64,000 nt of DNA. Origin: Bacteroidota bacterium. GTDB taxonomy: Bacteria; Bacteroidota; Bacteroidia; Cytophagales; Spirosomataceae. The notes under the pieces were generated by a model that was not told the origin of the DNA, did no database searches, and was given only the letters and a program-made list of their open reading frames with translations. This document shows, one piece after another, positions 62,108-64,000 of the stretch (its first letter is position 1; the number at the start of each line of letters is the position of its first letter). The position numbers and the translations under genes are program-made. The DNA lies in assembly GCA_020161355.1 (NCBI GenBank), contig JAIUOF010000002.1, positions 434,001 through 498,000 of the forward strand, written 5' to 3'.

Positions 62108-63976
62108 ATGAATTATTTATCGGCAGAAAATCTGGGTCGAAACCTGGGTGAAAGATGGCTTTTTAAAAATCTCACTTTTGGAATCCTCCAGGGTGAAAAA
62201 GTGGCATTGATTGGCACAAATGGATGTGGAAAATCCTCCTTACTTGATGTTGTAGCAGGGTTGATTCCACCTGATGAGGGAATCATGAGTATCAGAAAAG
62301 ATATAAAAGTTGGTTACCTTAACCAGAACCCGCATTTCATCCCTACGAATACCGTTTTAGAGACGCTCTTCTCGTCAAAAAACGAAACTACCGATGCCAT
62401 AAAGAATTATGAAAATGCCGTAACACACAACGACCTCGAAGGTATATCGAAATATACTGAGATTATCACCGGACTCGACGGCTGGGACTATGAATCAAAA
62501 GTAAAACAAATATTGGGTAAATTGGGCGTTCATGACTTTGACAAACTCATGGGCGAATTATCCGGTGGGCAGCAAAAAAGGGTTTCTTTGGCTAAAGTCC
62601 TGATTGAAGAGCCCGATTTCCTCATCATGGATGAACCGACCAACCACCTTGATCTTGATACCATCGAATGGCTCGAAAACCACCTTTCATCTAGCAATAT
62701 TACCCTTTTTTTGGTTACTCATGACAGGTATTTTCTGGACAAAGTTTGTAATAGAATCATGGAACTGGTCGATTCGAAAATTTACCGGTACGTGGGTAAT
62801 TATGCTTATTTTTTGGAGAAAAAAGCGGAAAGAGCTGAAGTAGAAGCCGCAACACTCGAAAAAGATAAAAACCTGCTAAAGAAGGAACTGGAATGGATGA
62901 GACGCCAACCCAAAGCCCGAACACATAAAGCCACCTATCGCGAAAACGCCTTCTATGAACTTAAAGAGAAAACTTCCGGTAAACGCAATGATGAAAAGCT
63001 GGAATTGAGCGTAAAGTCGGAAAGAATTGGAAATAAAATAATTGAAATTCAACATGTTAGCAAATCGTATAACGACAAAGCCATTGTTAAGGAATTTAAT
63101 TATACTTTCAAAAAAGGAGATAGAATTGGTATTGTTGGCAAAAACGGCATGGGTAAATCAACCCTGCTCGGTATGATAAACGCTGAAATCAAGCCTGATC
63201 AGGGAAGGGTAGTAAAAGGTGAAACCATCAAAATTGGCTATTACAAACAAGACGGGCTGGAGTTTGAACCCGACCAAAAAGTAATAGAAAGCGTGCGTGA
63301 AATAGCCGAATTTATTAAAATGGGAGATGGCCGCGAAATAAGTGCCTCCGCTTTCTTAACGCTCTTTTTGTTTCCGCCAGCAGTACAATATGCCAGTATC
63401 GCCAAACTATCGGGTGGAGAAAAAAGAAGGCTGCAGCTCCTGAAAGTATTAATCGAAAACCCCAATTTTCTGATTCTTGATGAGCCCACCAACGATCTCG
63501 ACATAGCTACTCTCAATGTTTTGGAAGATTTTCTGATTGGGTATGGCGGTTGCCTGCTAGTAGTAAGTCATGACCGGTATTTTCTCGACAGAATCGTGGA
63601 TCATACATTTGCCTTCGAGGGCGACGGTGTTATCAAAGATTTTCCCGGAAACTATACTGACTACAGATTGTGGCTGGAAGAAAATATCAAAAATTCGAAA
63701 AAGGAAAAAAATCAGACCACGAGCGTTCCTGCATCAAAAACAGATCAGGAAAACACACCTAAAAGAAAACTGACCTTTAAAGAAAAAACAGAATTTGATG
63801 CCCTTGAAAAAGACCTGCCCGAGCTTGAAAAAACCAAAGCTGAGTTAACCGAAAAACTTTCGTCAGGAAGTTTAACATTTGACCAAATAGCCGAAATCTC
63901 TAAAAAACTTGAAGATACTGTCAACTCACTTGAAGAGAAAGAATTGCGATGGTTAGAGTTGAGTGAGTGGGCTTAA
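62108..63976 (+). CDS. ABC-F family ATPase, Uup-like
   Basis: 622 residues: two ABC domains without membrane segments, and a C-terminal coiled-coil extension (about 540-622). Walker A motifs are GTNGCGKSS (about 36) and GKNGMGKST (about 345). Signatures are LSGGQQKR and LSGGEKRR, with MDEPTNHLD and LDEPTNDLD. The C-terminal coiled coil is typical of Uup, which acts on ribosomes and also binds DNA. The stop is 24 bases from the window edge. Confidence 0.92.
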   Translation: MNYLSAENLGRNLGERWLFKNLTFGILQGEKVALIGTNGCGKSSLLDVVAGLIPPDEGIMSIRKDIKVGYLNQNPHFIPTNTVLETLFSSKNETTDAIKNYENAVTHNDLEGISKYTEIITGLDGWDYESKVKQILGKLGVHDFDKLMGELSGGQQKRVSLAKVLIEEPDFLIMDEPTNHLDLDTIEWLENHLSSSNITLFLVTHDRYFLDKVCNRIMELVDSKIYRYVGNYAYFLEKKAERAEVEAATLEKDKNLLKKELEWMRRQPKARTHKATYRENAFYELKEKTSGKRNDEKLELSVKSERIGNKIIEIQHVSKSYNDKAIVKEFNYTFKKGDRIGIVGKNGMGKSTLLGMINAEIKPDQGRVVKGETIKIGYYKQDGLEFEPDQKVIESVREIAEFIKMGDGREISASAFLTLFLFPPAVQYASIAKLSGGEKRRLQLLKVLIENPNFLILDEPTNDLDIATLNVLEDFLIGYGGCLLVVSHDRYFLDRIVDHTFAFEGDGVIKDFPGNYTDYRLWLEENIKNSKKEKNQTTSVPASKTDQENTPKRKLTFKEKTEFDALEKDLPELEKTKAELTEKLSSGSLTFDQIAEISKKLEDTVNSLEEKELRWLELSEWA

Positions 63977-64000
63977 TGGCAGTTTCAATTTTGCCAGCCA

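Noticed and set aside
1..64000. tRNA, rRNA, CRISPR, insertion sequence or phage genes
   Set aside because: Spacers were read on both strands; no cloverleaf, repeat-spacer array, transposase, integrase or inverted-repeat ends were seen.

Overview
This 64 kb window comes from the chromosome of a Bacteroidota bacterium, most likely a Cytophagales-type gliding organism. The evidence is the lineage-typical genes: PorD/DUF4835 of the type IX secretion system, gliding lipoprotein GldD, a GWxTD-domain lipoprotein, an ExbB-ExbD-ExbD-TonB operon, a DUF2851 protein and a short NuoG. Bacteroidota-type promoter boxes (TAnnTTTG) also lie just upstream of many genes. The DNA is AT-rich by eye (not computed), with AT-rich spacers. 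Almost everything is core housekeeping. I see no phage, insertion sequence, CRISPR array, rRNA or tRNA gene.

Layout. 1-2.3 kb: end of an ABC permease operon, a barrel-like protein and a stand-alone LytTR regulator. 2.3-8.8 kb (minus): gltA, then pheT-(coiled-coil)-zapA-rny. 9.0-9.2 kb: a plus-strand promoter and terminator with no gene between them, a candidate small RNA. 9.2-14.9 kb (minus): coaBC, porD, an SDR enzyme and a large FAD/Fe-S oxidoreductase. 15-22.9 kb: cca, DUF2851, pyrF, rfbC, a CpsB-like PHP phosphatase, rlmB, GWxTD lipoprotein, truncated haemoglobin. 22.9-24.6 kb: a small accessory patch with a higB toxin gene broken by a stop codon, an intact higA, a lone YefM-like antitoxin, a K+-channel-like protein with a non-canonical filter, and a ParE-type toxin-antitoxin pair. 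24.7-33.6 kb: ABC-F ATPase, rhodanese, cupin-8 protein, metX under a SAM riboswitch, a FemAB/GNAT-like protein, unknowns, and a rhodanese-thioredoxin lipoprotein. 33.7-38.1 kb (minus): gcvP-pabB-pabC. 38.2-46.1 kb: M28 peptidase, TonB energising operon, a PstS-like lipoprotein and a TPR protein. 46.3-48 kb: adk and obg. 48.1-56.5 kb: complex I genes nuoA-J followed directly by a gamma-carbonic anhydrase; nuoK-N are not here. 56.5-58.9 kb (minus): gldD-DUF2007-cdsA-CarboxypepD_reg protein. 59-64 kb: PD40 propeller lipoprotein, a GT35 phosphorylase homologue and a second ABC-F ATPase.

How the genes fit together. The ExbB/ExbD/TonB set powers outer-membrane uptake, and complex I feeds the respiratory chain that supplies its proton gradient. 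gcvP needs tetrahydrofolate while pabB/pabC make its p-aminobenzoate moiety. metX is switched by SAM, the end product of its pathway. The points most worth a second look are the GT35 enzyme whose PLP lysine is replaced by threonine, the gamma-carbonic anhydrase at the end of a truncated nuo operon, the orphan small-RNA unit, the decayed higB beside intact higA, and CoaBC and CpsB homologues with altered active-site residues.
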